64,000 nt of DNA from JAHECQ01 sp963775125 (GTDB lineage Bacteria > Actinomycetota > Acidimicrobiia > Acidimicrobiales > SZUA-35). The position numbers were made by a program, and so were the translations under genes. The notes beneath the pieces are model-generated. The model had not been told where the DNA came from and made no database searches. It saw only the letters and a program-made list of their open reading frames with translations. Position 1 is the first letter of the stretch; every line of letters begins with the position of its first letter. This document shows positions 36,424-47,597 of the stretch, in pieces. The stretch spans positions 806,001 to 870,000 of the forward strand of contig CAVZHQ010000006.1 of assembly GCA_963775125.1 (NCBI GenBank), given 5' to 3'.

Positions 36424-38123
36424 GACCGATGCGCTGATCGCCTACGTCAGGGCATCGGTCATCGGCGCGGCCGAAGTGGTGGACGGCCCGTTCGGACCAC
36501 GGCCGATCGTGTACGCCGACTACACCGCGTCAGGTCGATCGCTGTCGTTCATCGAGGACTATCTACGGCAGTGGGTGTTGCCCCGCTACGCCAACACCCA
36601 CACCGAATCGTCAGGGACCGGGCTGCAGACCACCCGGTTCCGTGAGGATGCGCGGGCGCTGATTGCCCGAAGTGTGGGGGCCACCGACGAGCACGCCGTC
36701 ATCTTCTGCGGTTCGGGTTCGACGGGGGCGATCGATCGCTTGGTCGGAGTCCTGGGGCTCCGGATCCCGTCCAACCTGGAGGACCGGTTCGGGCTCAGCA
36801 GCCACATCCCCCCCGACCAACGTCCGGTCGTCTTCATCGGCCCCTATGAGCACCATTCGAACGAGCTTCCGTGGCGTGAGTCGATCGCAGACGTCGTGAC
36901 GATCGACGAGGATGCCGATGGTCACGTCGACCTCGCCCATCTCGAGGCCGAACTGACCAGGTACGCCGGTCGACCTCGGCTCATCGGGTCGTTCTCGGCC
37001 GCATCGAACGTCACCGGCATCGTCACCGACACCGAGGCCGTGTCGGCACTGCTGCACCGCTACGGCGCCATTGCCTGCTGGGATTTTGCCGCCGCGGCTC
37101 CCTACGTGCAGATCGACATGGCAAACCTGGACGCGGTGTTCATCTCGCCCCACAAACTCATCGGCGGCCCCGGCACGCCCGGGGTTCTGGTGGCCAGGCG
37201 TTCGTTGTTCACCAACCGGGTTCCGCACGTTCCCGGTGGGGGAACAGTGTCGTACGTCAACGCGGTCGGTCACGATTTCCTGACCGATGTCGAGCATCGA
37301 GAAGAAGGCGGGACCCCCGACATCGTCGGATCGATTCGCGCCGGCTTGGTGTTCCAGTTGAAGGAAGCGGTCGGCGTCCCAGCCATCAAGGCGCGTGAGG
37401 ACCGGTTCGTGCGGCGGGCCATCGAGGCGTGGGATGAACACCCGAACCTGCAGGTCCTCGGCAGCCACGACGCCGAGCGGTTGTCGATCGTGTCGTTCGT
37501 CGTGCGGGACACCGCCGGCGGTGAGGGCTGGTTCCTGCACCACAACTTCGTCGTTGCCCTGCTCAACGACCTGTTCGGCATCCAGAGTCGCGGCGGGTGT
37601 TCGTGTGCCGGGCCCTACGGCCACCGCCTCCTGCACATCGACCTCGATCACTCCCACCATTTCGAACGTGAGATCACCCGGGGCTGCGAGGGCATCAAGC
37701 CCGGTTGGGTCCGGGTGAACTTCAACTACTTCATCGACGACGAGACGTTCGACCTACATCGTCGAGGCGGTGAAGTTGGTGGCCGAGCGAGGACGTGATC
37801 TCCTGGCGTACTACGACTTCGAGCCCGACACCGGTCTCTGGCGTCACCGTGACGGCAACCCGATGCCGCCCCGGTCGCTCCACTCGGTCAGCTACGGGCG
37901 GTCAACGCTGGGCGGTCCGGACGGCCTGGCCGGCCCGGTCGAAATGCTGGTCCCGCACCTCGCGTCCGCCCCGCTGAGCCAAGGCCTCGCCGGCTACCTG
38001 GCCCAGACCCGTGAGCTCATCGACCGTCTGGTCCGAGAGCGGCCGGAGCCCCCCACCCGAGCGGTCACGACCGACGACTTCGAACACCTGCGGTGGTTCC
38101 CCTACGCCGACGCTCCGACCTAG
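36407..38123 (+). CDS. Aminotransferase class V-fold PLP enzyme (cysteine desulfurase/Sec lyase-like; frameshift near 37755)
   Basis: From ATG 36407 (MSPEAETDALIAYVRAS). The PLP Lys lies in AVFISPHKLIGGPGTPGVLV, with upstream DFAAAAPYVQIDM giving the cofactor Asp. A candidate catalytic Cys is in RGGCSCAGPYGHRLLH, like class II cysteine desulfurases and selenocysteine lyases. A one-base insertion near 37755 (ttcgacc-tacatc) ends the frame early; the alternative frame continues YIVEAVKLVAERGRDLLAYYDFEPDTG to 38123. About 572 residues, longer than SufS (~400), with a C-terminal extension of ~100 residues. Substrate not known. Confidence 0.8.
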
Positions 38124-38139
38124 CCGACTGAACCGGGCC

Positions 38140-38244
38140 AACTGCAAGCTGCTGACCACTCAGCTCCGTTCTGCAAGCCCCACGGCCCCCAAGAGGGGGC
38201 CGTGGGCTTGCAGAACGAGGCTCAGGAGGGCGGGGCTTGCAGAA
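38140..38244. repeat. CTGCAAG-type nested inverted repeat, copy 1
   Basis: A ~105-bp element opening AACTGCAAGC and closing GCTTGCAGAA. The centre is a long hairpin: arms 38167-38190 and 38195-38217 pair throughout except one unpaired C, with loop aaga. The same layout with a different arm sequence occurs at 59602-59706, including shared flank ccactcagc and ggggcttgcag. The right end lies in the last codons of the phosphatase gene (stop at 38222). Confidence 0.75.
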
Positions 38245-39031
38245 GGCGACGCTGGATGGTTGCGATCGAGTCCTGGGCGCCGATGTGGGCCAGGTAGCCA
38301 TCGATCGAACCGTGCTGCTCGCGGAGCCAGCTCAGCAGGGCGAGCATGGTGGCGGGTTCGGCGACCATGAGCTTCTTCATGAGGTCGGCGGGAAGTCCCA
38401 TGGCTTGCATCCGTTTGGCCGGAGCGGGCTCGCCTCGGTCGAGGAACCAGGCCTTCAGGGCCGGAAGGGCCAGCGCGGACTGGCCGTAGTCGGCGGCGAT
38501 GTGGTCGTCCGATACGCCGAGCCCGCCGAGGAGCAGGGCGGCGACGAGCCCGGTGCGATCCTTGCCGGCAGCGCAGTGGAACACCACAGGCTCGCCTCGA
38601 TCCAGGGCGTCCGCGATGACGCCGAGCGCAGCGGCGAACTGGGGTCCGCTGTCACGGGTCATGATGTAGTAGTGCTCGAGCATGAGGTCGGGCACGTCGA
38701 CGCCGACCGTCTTGATGAGGTCGCTGATCCGTTCGACGATGGGGACGGCGTCCACCTGGACCATCGTGTGCTGGAAGCGGCCTTCGCCGCGCGCCTCCTC
38801 GGAGGAGCGGAGGTCGACCACCCTCCGGATACCGAGTTGAGCAACGAGTTCTCGGCCCGCGGCGTCGGTTCGGTGCAGGCCGTCAGCGCGGAAGACTCGA
38901 TTCGCCACCTGGTCGGGCGAGGCGACGAGGCCGGCGTCGGCGAGACGAAGGCCAAGGTCGCGAAGGTTGAATACGCCGACCGCTTCGATGAGGCTCACAG
39001 GCGAGGCGACGGCAGGTGCGGCTGGGGACAT
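38222..39031 (-). CDS. Tyrosine/dual-specificity protein phosphatase family protein
   Basis: 269 residues. The P-loop HCAAGKDRTGLVAALLL holds the nucleophile Cys and Arg (Cx5R), with an upstream NLRDLGLRLAD N-terminus and a WPD-type region in the middle, as in bacterial Y_phosphatase3/Siw14-like phosphatases of actinobacteria. It dephosphorylates phosphotyrosine or phosphoinositides. The C-terminal residues are encoded by the end of an intergenic repeat element. Divergent from the APH-type kinase. Confidence 0.88.
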   Translation of the reverse strand: MSPAAPAVASPVSLIEAVGVFNLRDLGLRLADAGLVASPDQVANRVFRADGLHRTDAAGRELVAQLGIRRVVDLRSSEEARGEGRFQHTMVQVDAVPIVERISDLIKTVGVDVPDLMLEHYYIMTRDSGPQFAAALGVIADALDRGEPVVFHCAAGKDRTGLVAALLLGGLGVSDDHIAADYGQSALALPALKAWFLDRGEPAPAKRMQAMGLPADLMKKLMVAEPATMLALLSWLREQHGSIDGYLAHIGAQDSIATIQRRLLQAPPS

Positions 39032-39114
39032 GGCTCCCAGGGTAGGTGAGGGAGGTTACCGGGCCCCCAATCGGACGTTTCGGGAAGGTGAACCTCCGGG
39101 AGGTGTGAGGTAGC

Positions 39115-40179
39115 TTGACGCCCGTGTCTGAGCGCAGCAACCAAGAACTTCCGGGGTACGACCGAGTGGCCGTCGAGGCGTGGGTGGGCGAGCACGTTCC
39201 CGAACTGTCGCCGCCCTTCACCTGGACTCGACTCGAGGGCGGCCATTCGAATCTGACCTATGAGCTGACCGACAGCGAGGGCCGTCAAGCGGTCATCCGG
39301 CGGCCGCCGATGGGGGAGCTGCTCCCGAAGGCGCACGACATGGCACGGGAGTTCAAGATCATCAGCGCGCTCGGGAGCACGCCGGTCCCGGTGGCCAAAG
39401 CGATGGGCTTCTGCGAGGACCCTTCGGTCACGGGCGCCCACTTCTACGTGATGAGCAAGGTTGGCGGACGGGCCATGTACACGCCCGAGGACGTCGAGGC
39501 GTGGCTGTCGATGGAGGCACGCAAGCAGATGGGGGAATCGTTCATCGACACCTTGGCTGCGCTGCATTCCGTCGACGTGGCCTCGGTGGGGCTCGATGAT
39601 CTCGGTCGCCACGACGCCTACGTCGCCCGCCAGCTCCGGACGTGGTACGGGTCTTGGAACTCGTCGAAGGACGATGCCGCGTTCGACGATGCCCGTATCC
39701 ATGCACTCCACGATCTGCTCCAGACCCGCATGCCCGAACAGGGTCCGGCCCGGGTCGTCCACGGCGACTACGGCGCGCACAACTGCATGGTCGGCCAGGA
39801 CGGCAACCTCACCGCCGTGCTCGACTGGGAGATCGCCACGCTCGGTGACCCCCTGGCCGACTTCGCCTACGCCCTCAACGGCTGGGGCGATCCGGGTGAC
39901 GGCGAAGGCAGCGTGATCGCGGGCGGTGCAACGACGGCCCCCGGCTTCGAGGATCGAGACGTCCTGGCCGAACGCTACGCCGCCGCCACCGGCGCCGACC
40001 TCACCCAGTTGGGCTACTACCGGGCCTTCAACTACTTCAAGTCGGCTTGCATCCTGCACGGGGTCTACGCCCGCTACCAAGCGGGCAAGAAGAGCAGCGA
40101 GGGCGTCGACATTCCCCAGCTGTTCGACCGGATGCAGCGCAGTATCGGCTTCGCCGAGCGAGCCGCTGCCGAATTCTGA
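39115..40179 (+). CDS. Aminoglycoside phosphotransferase-fold kinase (ACAD10/11-like)
   Basis: 354 residues. Kinase-like fold: GGHSNLTYELTDSEGRQAVIRRPP (nucleotide loop), the catalytic HGDYGAHNCMV (Brenner motif), and LDWEIATLGDPLADFAYAL (metal Asp). The sequence near LPKAHDMAREFKIISAL is typical of the kinase domain of ACAD10/11, which phosphorylates 4-hydroxyacyl-CoAs, and of actinobacterial relatives next to acyl-CoA dehydrogenases. The TTG at 39115 follows a GAGG site; GTG 39124 is an alternative. Confidence 0.85.
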   Translation: MTPVSERSNQELPGYDRVAVEAWVGEHVPELSPPFTWTRLEGGHSNLTYELTDSEGRQAVIRRPPMGELLPKAHDMAREFKIISALGSTPVPVAKAMGFCEDPSVTGAHFYVMSKVGGRAMYTPEDVEAWLSMEARKQMGESFIDTLAALHSVDVASVGLDDLGRHDAYVARQLRTWYGSWNSSKDDAAFDDARIHALHDLLQTRMPEQGPARVVHGDYGAHNCMVGQDGNLTAVLDWEIATLGDPLADFAYALNGWGDPGDGEGSVIAGGATTAPGFEDRDVLAERYAAATGADLTQLGYYRAFNYFKSACILHGVYARYQAGKKSSEGVDIPQLFDRMQRSIGFAERAAAEF

Positions 40180-40243
40180 CACGCAGCATGACTTTTGCGA
40201 GATTCGGCTCATTCGGCCGGATGCCGTGGCCGACGCTGAGCCC

Positions 40244-41765
40244 ATGTCGACCACGCCTCTCGAGCCGGCGCTGATAGCACTCGATTCCCTGCCCTCCATG
40301 CCTGCGGCGGCGGTGCGCATCGTTGGCCTCTGTGACGACCCCGAAGTCGAGCTCAGTGGCCTGGGGGAGGCGGTGTCTCTGGATCCGGCGCTGTCGGCTC
40401 GCATCCTCCGGATCGCCAACTCCGCTGCGTACAACCGGGGCAAGGAAGTCACGTCGCTCGACCGGGCGATGATGCTGATGGGCATCAAGCTGGTGAAGCT
40501 CACCGCGTTGGGTTTCGTCGTCAGCTCGACCTTGTCGGATCGGCTCGAAGGTGACGACGAAGTCGCCGGTCAAGTGTGGCGACAGTGCCTGGTCAAGGCG
40601 GTTGCCTGCCGAGAGCTGGCGCAGTTGGCAAACCTTCGTTCCACCCCCGAGGCTTTCGTAACTGGGTTGTTCGACGGCATGGGCCAGCTGCTGGGGATGG
40701 TGACGAGCGGCGGCAGATTCGGCGAGGTGCTCGCGTGCGACCCCTTTCCTGACGCCGACACGGAGCGGCAGTGCCTGGGGATGACGACCAGTGAGCTCGT
40801 GCGGGTCGCTCTGCGTTCGTGGGGAGTACCCGAGCTCTACGCCAGGGCGATCGAGGACGCCGACGTCGGCGAGTCGGCGTTCGATGACAGCGAGGTCGGT
40901 CGCCTGGCCGCTGTCCTGGTGCTCGCCCGCCAGGCGACCCGGTTGCTGCTCGGACACCCGACCGACGGCCAACTGGTCGACGCGGCTGCCGCCGCACTCG
41001 ACCTGGGTGGTCATGCCGTCGATGCCATTGCGGTGGACCTGGGTGACCACGTGAACGCCCTGGCCGACGCGGCTCGGTGTCGACCTCGGCGCTCCCGAGG
41101 ATTTCCCGAGCCTGTTGGCCCACGCCCGGAACCAGATGATCCAGACATCGATGCAGATCGCCGAGGAGTCGTTGCTGCAGACGATGCGGATCAACGACCT
41201 CGAGGGGCAACGGGAGGAATTCCGCCGAGACGCTCTGACGGACCGGTTGACGGGACTGCCGAATCGAGCGAGCTTCGACGACATTCTGGCTGCTGCCGTT
41301 CAGGATCGCATCAGCCGTCGAACCGTGTCCGGCGCCCTCGGTGTGGCGATGATCGACATCGATCACTTCAAGAAGTTCAACGACACCTACGGACATCGAG
41401 CGGGTGACCGGGTCCTGGCCGCAGTGGGGCAGGTGCTCGCCTCCGCGACCCGAAAGGGTGACACGATCGCACGGTACGGTGGCGAGGAGTTCGTCCTGGT
41501 CTTGCCGATCGTCGACTCGGCGGACGGACTTGCCGCAGCGGCGGAACGCATCCGGCGGGTGATCTCCGAACTGGAGATCGACAGTGGGGGACTGGTGCTG
41601 ACCGTGACCGCCAGCGTCGGCGCCGTTGCTTCCTCGGCCATCGTGAGTCCCGAGGCGGCAGGCGCTCTGGTCGAGGCGGCCGACCGACTGCTGTATCAGG
41701 CCAAGAACGGCGGTCGCAACACCTCCCGCATCGACTTCGGCGGGGCGGCATCCGCCCTCGATTGA
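40244..41765 (+). CDS. HDOD-GGDEF signalling protein (frameshift near 41072)
   Basis: Residues 1-260 are an HDOD domain: SLPSMPAAAVRIVGL, LDPALSARILRIANSAAYN, LDRAMMLMGIKLVKLTALGF. A one-base slip near 41072 leads into a helical linker (QMIQTSMQIAEESLLQTMRIND) and a GGDEF domain: DALTDRLTGLPNRASFDD, AMIDIDHFKKFNDTYGHRAGD, and the active-site YGGEEFVLVLP. The GGEEF signature and metal Asp suggest an active diguanylate cyclase making c-di-GMP, with HDOD as input. ~507 residues. It lies on the same strand as the APH-type kinase, 64 bp downstream. Confidence 0.85.
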
Positions 41766-41803
41766 TCGGTCGAGATCCCATCGCAGCGCCATAGGATCGG
41801 CCG

Positions 41804-42767
41804 ATGGCCGAACCTTTCCGAATGGTGCTGCTCCCCCCGTACGTCGAACCGGACTGGCCCGATCTGATCCGCAAGATCGTGCCCGGCAGCATCGTGGAAG
41901 CGTTCGAGAACCCCGCCGACGCCGCAGAAGCGCTCGTCCTGGCGGACGCGGTCTACGGCACGCTGCCGCCGGAACTGTTCGCCCGGGCCGAGCGGCTGAA
42001 GTGGATTGCGGCACCCCTCGCCGGGCTCGGCCCCGACTGGTTCCACCCCGAGCTGGTGGCCAGCGATGTCCAGGTGACCAACATGCGAGGGATCTACAAC
42101 GAGCACCTGGCCAACCATCTCATCGCTTTCATGTTGGCGTTTTCCCGCCGTTTCGACGTGTTCGCCCAGAAACAGGCCCGGCATGAATGGCAACGCGGCG
42201 AGCTGATGATCGATCTCGCGTCCAGCACCGCCGCTCGTTGTCGGCGTAGGCGGTTCGGGCGCCGAAGCGGGCCGACTGTCCAAGGCATTCGGGATGACGG
42301 TCATCGGCGTCGACCCCCGGAGAACCGATGTACCCGAAGGGTTCGACTCGCTGGTCGGTGTCGACCAACTGGACGAGGTGCTCCCGCTCGCCGACTTCGT
42401 CCTCATCACCGCGCCCGAGACGCCGGAGACCATCGGCATGTTCGACGCTCGTCGGCTTTCGCTGATGAAGCCGACGGCCTACTTGTGCAACATCGCCCGT
42501 GGACCGCTGGTGGTGACCGACGATCTCGTCGCAGCCCTGCAGAACGGCACGATCGCCGGCGCCGGGCTCGACGTCGTGAGCCCGGAACCGTTGCCGTCGG
42601 ACCACCCGCTGTGGGCGTTGCCCAACGTGATCATCACTCCCCACGTTGCCATCGCCGGGGCGCCGGGGTGGTACGAACGGCGAACCGCCATCATCGTCGA
42701 GAACGTCCGCCGGTTCGTGGCCGGCGAGCCGTTGATGAACCTGGTGGACAAGTCCAATTGGTTCTGA
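41804..42767 (+). CDS. D-isomer-specific 2-hydroxyacid dehydrogenase (frameshift near 42230)
   Basis: ~321 residues. The N-terminal catalytic domain ends MRGIYNEHLANHLIAFMLAFSRR. After a one-base slip near 42230 the Rossmann domain follows as VVGVGGSGAEAGRLSKAFGMTVIGVDP (NAD loop), then ADFVLITAPETPET and the family signature LMKPTAYLCNIARGPLVVTDDLV, with the catalytic His in HPLWALPNVIITPHVA. It reduces a 2-keto acid or oxidises a D-2-hydroxy acid. Confidence 0.86.
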
Positions 42768-42798
42768 TCCGGGTCTGAACGGCCGAGAGGGCCCGGCT

Positions 42799-44368
42799 AT
42801 GGTCGAGGCCATGTTCCCTGGAAGCCATCTCAGCACTACTCCCGACAAGCCGGCCGTGATCATGGCGTCCTCGGGCGAATCCCTCTCGTTCCGAGAGCTC
42901 GACGAGCGGTCGGCCCGGCTGGCCCAGTACCTGTACGCGGTCGGCCTCCGACCTGGCGACCATGTGTCCATCTTCATGGAGAACAACATTCGCTACTTCG
43001 AATGCTTCTGGGCCGCGGTGCGTTCCGGGCTCTACTTCACCACCATCAACCGCTACCTCCAGGCCGACGAAGCGGCCTACATCGTGGCCGACTCCGCGTC
43101 GAAGGCGGTGTTCGCCTCGGTGGCGGTTGCCGATCTGGTTGCGGACCTTCCCGGCATGTGTCCCGATTGCCCCAACTGGCTGATCGTCGATGGTCCGCTC
43201 CAGGGTTTCGAACGGCTCGAAGAAGTTGTCGCCACCTTCCCGGCCGAGCCGTTGGCCGACCAGCCGAGAGGCGAGACCATGCTCTACAGCTCGGGCACGA
43301 CCGGGCGGCCCAAGGGCATCAAGCGCCCGCTCAGCGGACTGCAGGTCGACGACCCCGCCGGCGCAGGCACGGTGGTCGGCCTGCTGATGGGCCTGTTCGG
43401 GGTGACGGCCGACGCGGTGTACCTCTCGCCTGCCCCCCTCTATCACTCGGCGCCGCTGGGGTTCACCACCAGTGTGCAAGCCATCGGTGGCACGGCCGTC
43501 GTCATGGAGAAGTTCGACCCGGCACAGGCGCTCGAATACATCGACAAGTACAAGATCACCCACTCCCAGTGGGTGCCGACGATGTTCAGCCGGATGCTCA
43601 AGCTGCCGGCCGAAGCGTGGGAGGGCCATGACTGGTCGAGCCACAAGGTGGCGGTGCACGCCGCTGCTCCTTGCCCCATCGAGGTCAAGAAGCAGATGTT
43701 CGAGCGCTGGGGACCGATCCTCTACGAGTACTACGCCGGAACCGAGGTCAACGGCTTCGTGTTCTGCCCGCCGAACGAGTGGCTCGAGCATCCGGGCACG
43801 GTCGGCAAGGCGTTGCTGGGTGTCATTCACATCTGCGACGACGAGGGCAACGAGCTGCCGATCGGCGAGCCGGGCACCATCTACTTCGAACGCGAGACCA
43901 TGTCGTTCGAGTACCACAACGACGCCGAGAAGACGAGAGGTGCCCAGCATCCCGAGCACCGAACTGGTCGACGCTGGGCGACGTCGGGTACCTCGATGCC
44001 GAGGGGTACCTGTACCTCACCGACCGCAAGGCGTTCATGATCATCTCCGGGGGTGTGAACATCTATCCCCAGGAGATCGAGGACTGCCTCATCATGCACC
44101 CGAAGGTGGCCGACGTGGCGGTGTTCGGCGTGCCGAACGAGGACATGGGCGAAGAGGTCAAGGCCGTGGTGCAGGCGGCCGAAGGCATCGAGCCGAACGA
44201 GGCGCTCGCGGCCGAGCTCCTGGCCTTCGCCAAGGAACACATCGCCGGCTACAAGGTGCCCCGCACCCTCGACTTCTTGCCCGAGCTACCCCGGTTGCCC
44301 ACCGGGAAGCTCTACAAGCGGCTGCTTCGAGACGAGTACTGGGGCCAGAAGTCCAGCCGATCGTGTAG
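42799..44368 (+). CDS. Acyl-CoA synthetase (FadD-type AMP-binding; frameshifts near 43975 and 44355)
   Basis: ~522 residues of ANL-superfamily ligase. Phosphate loop LYSSGTTGRPKGIKRP, APLYHSAPL, YYAGTEVNG (adenine motif). A one-base slip near 43975 is followed by the C-terminal domain: GDVGYLDAEGYLYLTDRKAFMIISGGVNIYPQEIE and LPRLPTGKLYKR with the catalytic Lys. A second slip near 44355 would end the protein at tag 44366-44368 (YWGQKSSRIV-like), the end used here; without it the frame runs to 44390. Activates carboxylic acids as CoA thioesters. Confidence 0.87.
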
Positions 44369-45494
44369 GTCTAGCGGCCGGTTGACGTGAGAGTCCGTGA
44401 ATTTTATGTGGGCAGCGTTCACCGCGTTGATGCTGGACATCAGGGTGTCGTTGTCCGGATTGAGACCGCCACCATCGCCGATGAACTGGTTCTTGCGACA
44501 CGACCGGCGGAACGTTGTCGCCCACGCCCAGGTTCGGGTCGATGAACTCCCAGAGCGGAGTGTCGTCCACGGTCTTGCCATCGATGGTGGTCGTGGAGAA
44601 CCAGTCCAACCCGTCGATACGGCGCAGACGAGCCGGTCGGCCATCGGTGAACGAGTCACCATCGATGATGCCGTTGCCCACCCAGTTCGGGACGTTGCCG
44701 GTGACGGTCGTGACCGCGTTCGGCGCCGGTGTGGCCCCGCACGAAACCGTGTCGACGACGGCCACGCCGCCGTGGGGGGCGAAGTTGAAGCGTGAGATGT
44801 CGTGGTCGATGCCCATGGCAAGGTGATCCGACATTCGGTCCTTGCCGTCGCCGTTGCACTCGGGTGTGGTCCCCATTGCCTCGTTGCCGAACTTGGAGAA
44901 GTTGGCAAGACCGAAGTTGCCGCTGGCGTTGTCGTTGCACTGGTCATCGGGAACGTTGGATGCTCCCACCTTCAAACACTGATAGCTTCCTGCGTTCGCC
45001 TGGGCGATGACGGGGAGCACTCCGCCTCCACCGGTCGGTCCTTCGATCGAGACGACGGCGAAGGCGGTGTGATTGAAGGAGTCGATACCGGCGAGCTTGG
45101 CGAACGAGGTGTTGTAGGTCTGAGGCGGGATACGCAGCATGAGCCGAGTCCACGAACGGTCGTGGGCCAGGCAGTTGGAGCCGGTGTAGCTGGTCCAACC
45201 GGCCGGCAGGCCAACCGTGCCGCAGGTGTTCATGCTGGCCGTGGTGAAGGACGTGCCCAAGTTCTCGTTCAGCGACGCAACCGAGGCCGTGGTGACCGAG
45301 GCGGCGGTATAGCGATCGAACCCGGCAGCGATGACGGCAAGATCGGCGGCGGTCTGATCATTCTGCCGATGGAGGTAGACGCTGCCGAGGTCGATGGCGA
45401 ATGCCGTGAACACGAGCAGCATGATCATCGAGACAGCGGAGATGGCAAGTACGGCCCCACGCTCGGAGCCCTGGCGCTCGGTTGGACCGTTCAT
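44312..45494 (-). CDS. TadG-like pilus-assembly/Flp-family protein (frameshift near 44480)
   Basis: ATG 45494 overlaps the TadE stop as ATGA. The first ~50 residues are the TadG-type N-terminal segment (ERGAVLAISAVSMIMLLVFTAFAIDLG, then QNDQTAADLAVIAAG). The rest is an extracytoplasmic domain with several Cys and the IIDGDSFTDGRPARLRRIDGLDWFS segment. A one-base slip near 44480 continues as INAVNAAHIKFTDSH. The open frame then runs into the 3' end of the convergent acyl-CoA synthetase to 44312; one more slip would give a stop at 44371, leaving 2 bp between the convergent genes, which is more natural. Confidence 0.72.
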
Positions 45495-45982
45495 GGGCAC
45501 GCCACCTCGCCGGTCGTTGCGGTCCAGCTGGCGTGCTGTTCGAGGAGGAAGGTGGTCTCGGCGTCGGGCTGGAGGTTGTCGAGGAAGACGGCGAAGAACC
45601 CGGTGAGCTGTTCGAGGTCACGCTCGACCCTGACCGTGGCCAGATCGCCCGGATCGTCCGAGCCCGCGGTGTTCAACGAGATCTGGATTCTGGCGTCGTC
45701 CGGGCTGTCGATTCTTCCGCAGATCGCCGTGATGATGTCGGTGGTCTGGCCCGCTCCGACGGCGGTGGTGGGCTGGTAGTTCACCGCAACGAGCCGGGCA
45801 GCCTCGCGGGATCCATGGCGCACGTCGAGGAACTGGTTGAAGACCCAGCTGAACTCGATGACCCCGAACAGGAGCACCATGAGCACCGGGCCGACGAAGG
45901 CGAACTCGACAAGGGCAGCGCCGCGCTGGCGCCTGCTTCCGTCGCGCTGCCTGCCTCTGACGCTTTTGAAAAGCTTCGCCAT
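45491..45982 (-). CDS. TadE-family pseudopilin-like protein
   Basis: I start at ATG 45982 (MAKLFKSVRG), preceded by an AGCAGGA site; an in-frame start at 46015 is less likely. The basic N-terminus leads into the TadE signature RRQRGAALVEFAFVGPVLMVLLFGVIEFSWVFN, then a ~110-residue extracytoplasmic domain with two Cys. TadE-like proteins are minor pseudopilins of the tight-adherence (Flp pilus) system. Coupled by ATGA to the TadG-like gene. The gene lies 84 bp downstream of the malonyl-CoA synthetase-like gene on the same strand. Confidence 0.85.
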   Translation of the reverse strand: MAKLFKSVRGRQRDGSRRQRGAALVEFAFVGPVLMVLLFGVIEFSWVFNQFLDVRHGSREAARLVAVNYQPTTAVGAGQTTDIITAICGRIDSPDDARIQISLNTAGSDDPGDLATVRVERDLEQLTGFFAVFLDNLQPDAETTFLLEQHASWTATTGEVACP

Positions 45983-46066
45983 TCCTGCTCTTTCCACTGC
46001 CGTTCCTAGGCACATCGACCCAAACGGCGAGAACCTTGAGCAGGTTCTTCGTCAGGTTTCCGCTGG

Positions 46067-47597
46067 TCAGCTCGGGGTTTGGCCCGGCGTGAAGAAGCCA
46101 GCGTTGTCGGCGCGAAGCTGGGCCTTCTGCACCTTGCCCATGGCGTTTCGGGGCAGTTCCTCGACGAAGAAGTAGTGCTTCGGATGCTTGAACCGGGCGA
46201 GGTGCTCGACGCACGCCTCGTCGAGTCGCTCGGCCGAAGGCTTGCCGGCGATGAAGGCGACCACCCCCTCCCCGAAATCGGGGTGGGGAAGACCGACGAC
46301 CGCCGACTCGACCGTCCCGGGGACGTCGTCGAGTACCAGCTCGATCTCTTTGGGGTACACGTTGTAGCCGCCGGAGATGATCATGTCGCCGGCCCGTCCG
46401 GCGAGCGTCAGGCGTCCGGTGTCATCGAGAAAACCGACGTCGCCGGTGCGGAAGAACCCGTCGGCCGAGCGCTCCTCGGCCGTCTTCTCGGGAAGCTGCC
46501 AGTACCCAGGGCCGATGTGTTCGCCCCGAACCCACACCATGCCGTTCTCGCCGACACGAGCCGGACTGCCGTCCTCGGTCAGGACCTTCAGCTCGACACC
46601 GGGCAACGGATAGCCGACGGTGCCGGCGACGCGTTCACCGTCGTAGGGATTCGAGGTGAGGATGCCGGTTTCGGTCATGCCGTAGCGCTCGCAGATCCGA
46701 TGCCCGGTGCGTTCGGTGAACTGGTTGAAGACCGCTTCGGTCATCGGGGCCGAACCCGAGGTGAAGAGCCGGATGTTGCTGCAATCGTCGGCGCTGAACT
46801 GGGGGTCGTCGAGCAGACGGGTGTAGTGGGTGGGCACACCCATCATCACCGTTGCTCGTCGCAATTCTCGTCGCACCGTCGAGGTGTCGAAGGTCGGACA
46901 GAAGATGACTTCGGAGGCATTGAGCAGCGCGCAGTGAAGGGCGACGAAGAGTCCGTGCACGTGGAAGATGGGGAGGATGTGCAGCAGCACGTCCCCGGGC
47001 TCGAAGGCCCAGGTCTGCTGCAGGGCGAGACCGTTCGCCGCGAGGTTGCGGTGCGTGAGCATCGCTCCCTTCGAACGCCCCGTCGTGCCTGAGGTGTAGA
47101 GCATGCAGGCCAAGTCGTCATCGGCCCGATCGATCACCCCTTCGAGCGGCTCGATCGCGGCGGCACGTTCGGACAGTGTGCCGGCGCCCCCAGCGCCGAG
47201 GGTGTGCACGACCGCCGTGGTGGCTGCTGCCTCGGCCAGGGATGCTTCGGTTCCCGGTCGACACACGAAGGTGTGTGCGTCGGTGTCGGCCAGGAAGAAC
47301 CCGACTTCACTCGGGGTGTAGGCGGTGTTCAGCGGCACGTAGACCAGGCCCGCGTGGAGGCACGCAAGGTAGAGCGCGAACGCTTCGGGAGACTTGTCGA
47401 CCTGGGCCACGACGCGATCGCCGACCGCCGCACCCTCAGTCAGGAGCGCCGCTGCCATCGATGCCGCCAGGTCGAACAGCTGGGCGAAGGTCAGTTGCGT
47501 CTCGACTCCGCCGGCGCTCAGCGGGGACGGTGAGGCACGGGCGGCCGGTTGCATCAGCGTCTTCGACGCGGTCGATGAAGAGCTGGAGCAGGTTCAC
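46067..47597 (-). CDS. Acyl-CoA/malonyl-CoA synthetase-like AMP-binding enzyme (frameshift near 47530)
   Basis: About 509 residues. GTG 47597 gives an N-terminus VNLLQLFIDRVEDADATGRPCLT; a one-base slip near 47530 then joins SPLSAGGVETQLTFAQLFDLAASMAAAL. Core motifs: ACMLYTSGTTGRSKGAMLTHRN, PIFHVHGLFVALHCALL, ERYGMTETGIL, RTGDVGFLDDTGRLTLAGRAGDMIISGG and the C-terminal LPRNAMGKVQKAQLR with the catalytic Lys. The overall pattern is closest to malonyl-CoA synthetase (MatB). Divergent from the Flp-lectin gene, ~108 bp apart. Confidence 0.85.
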
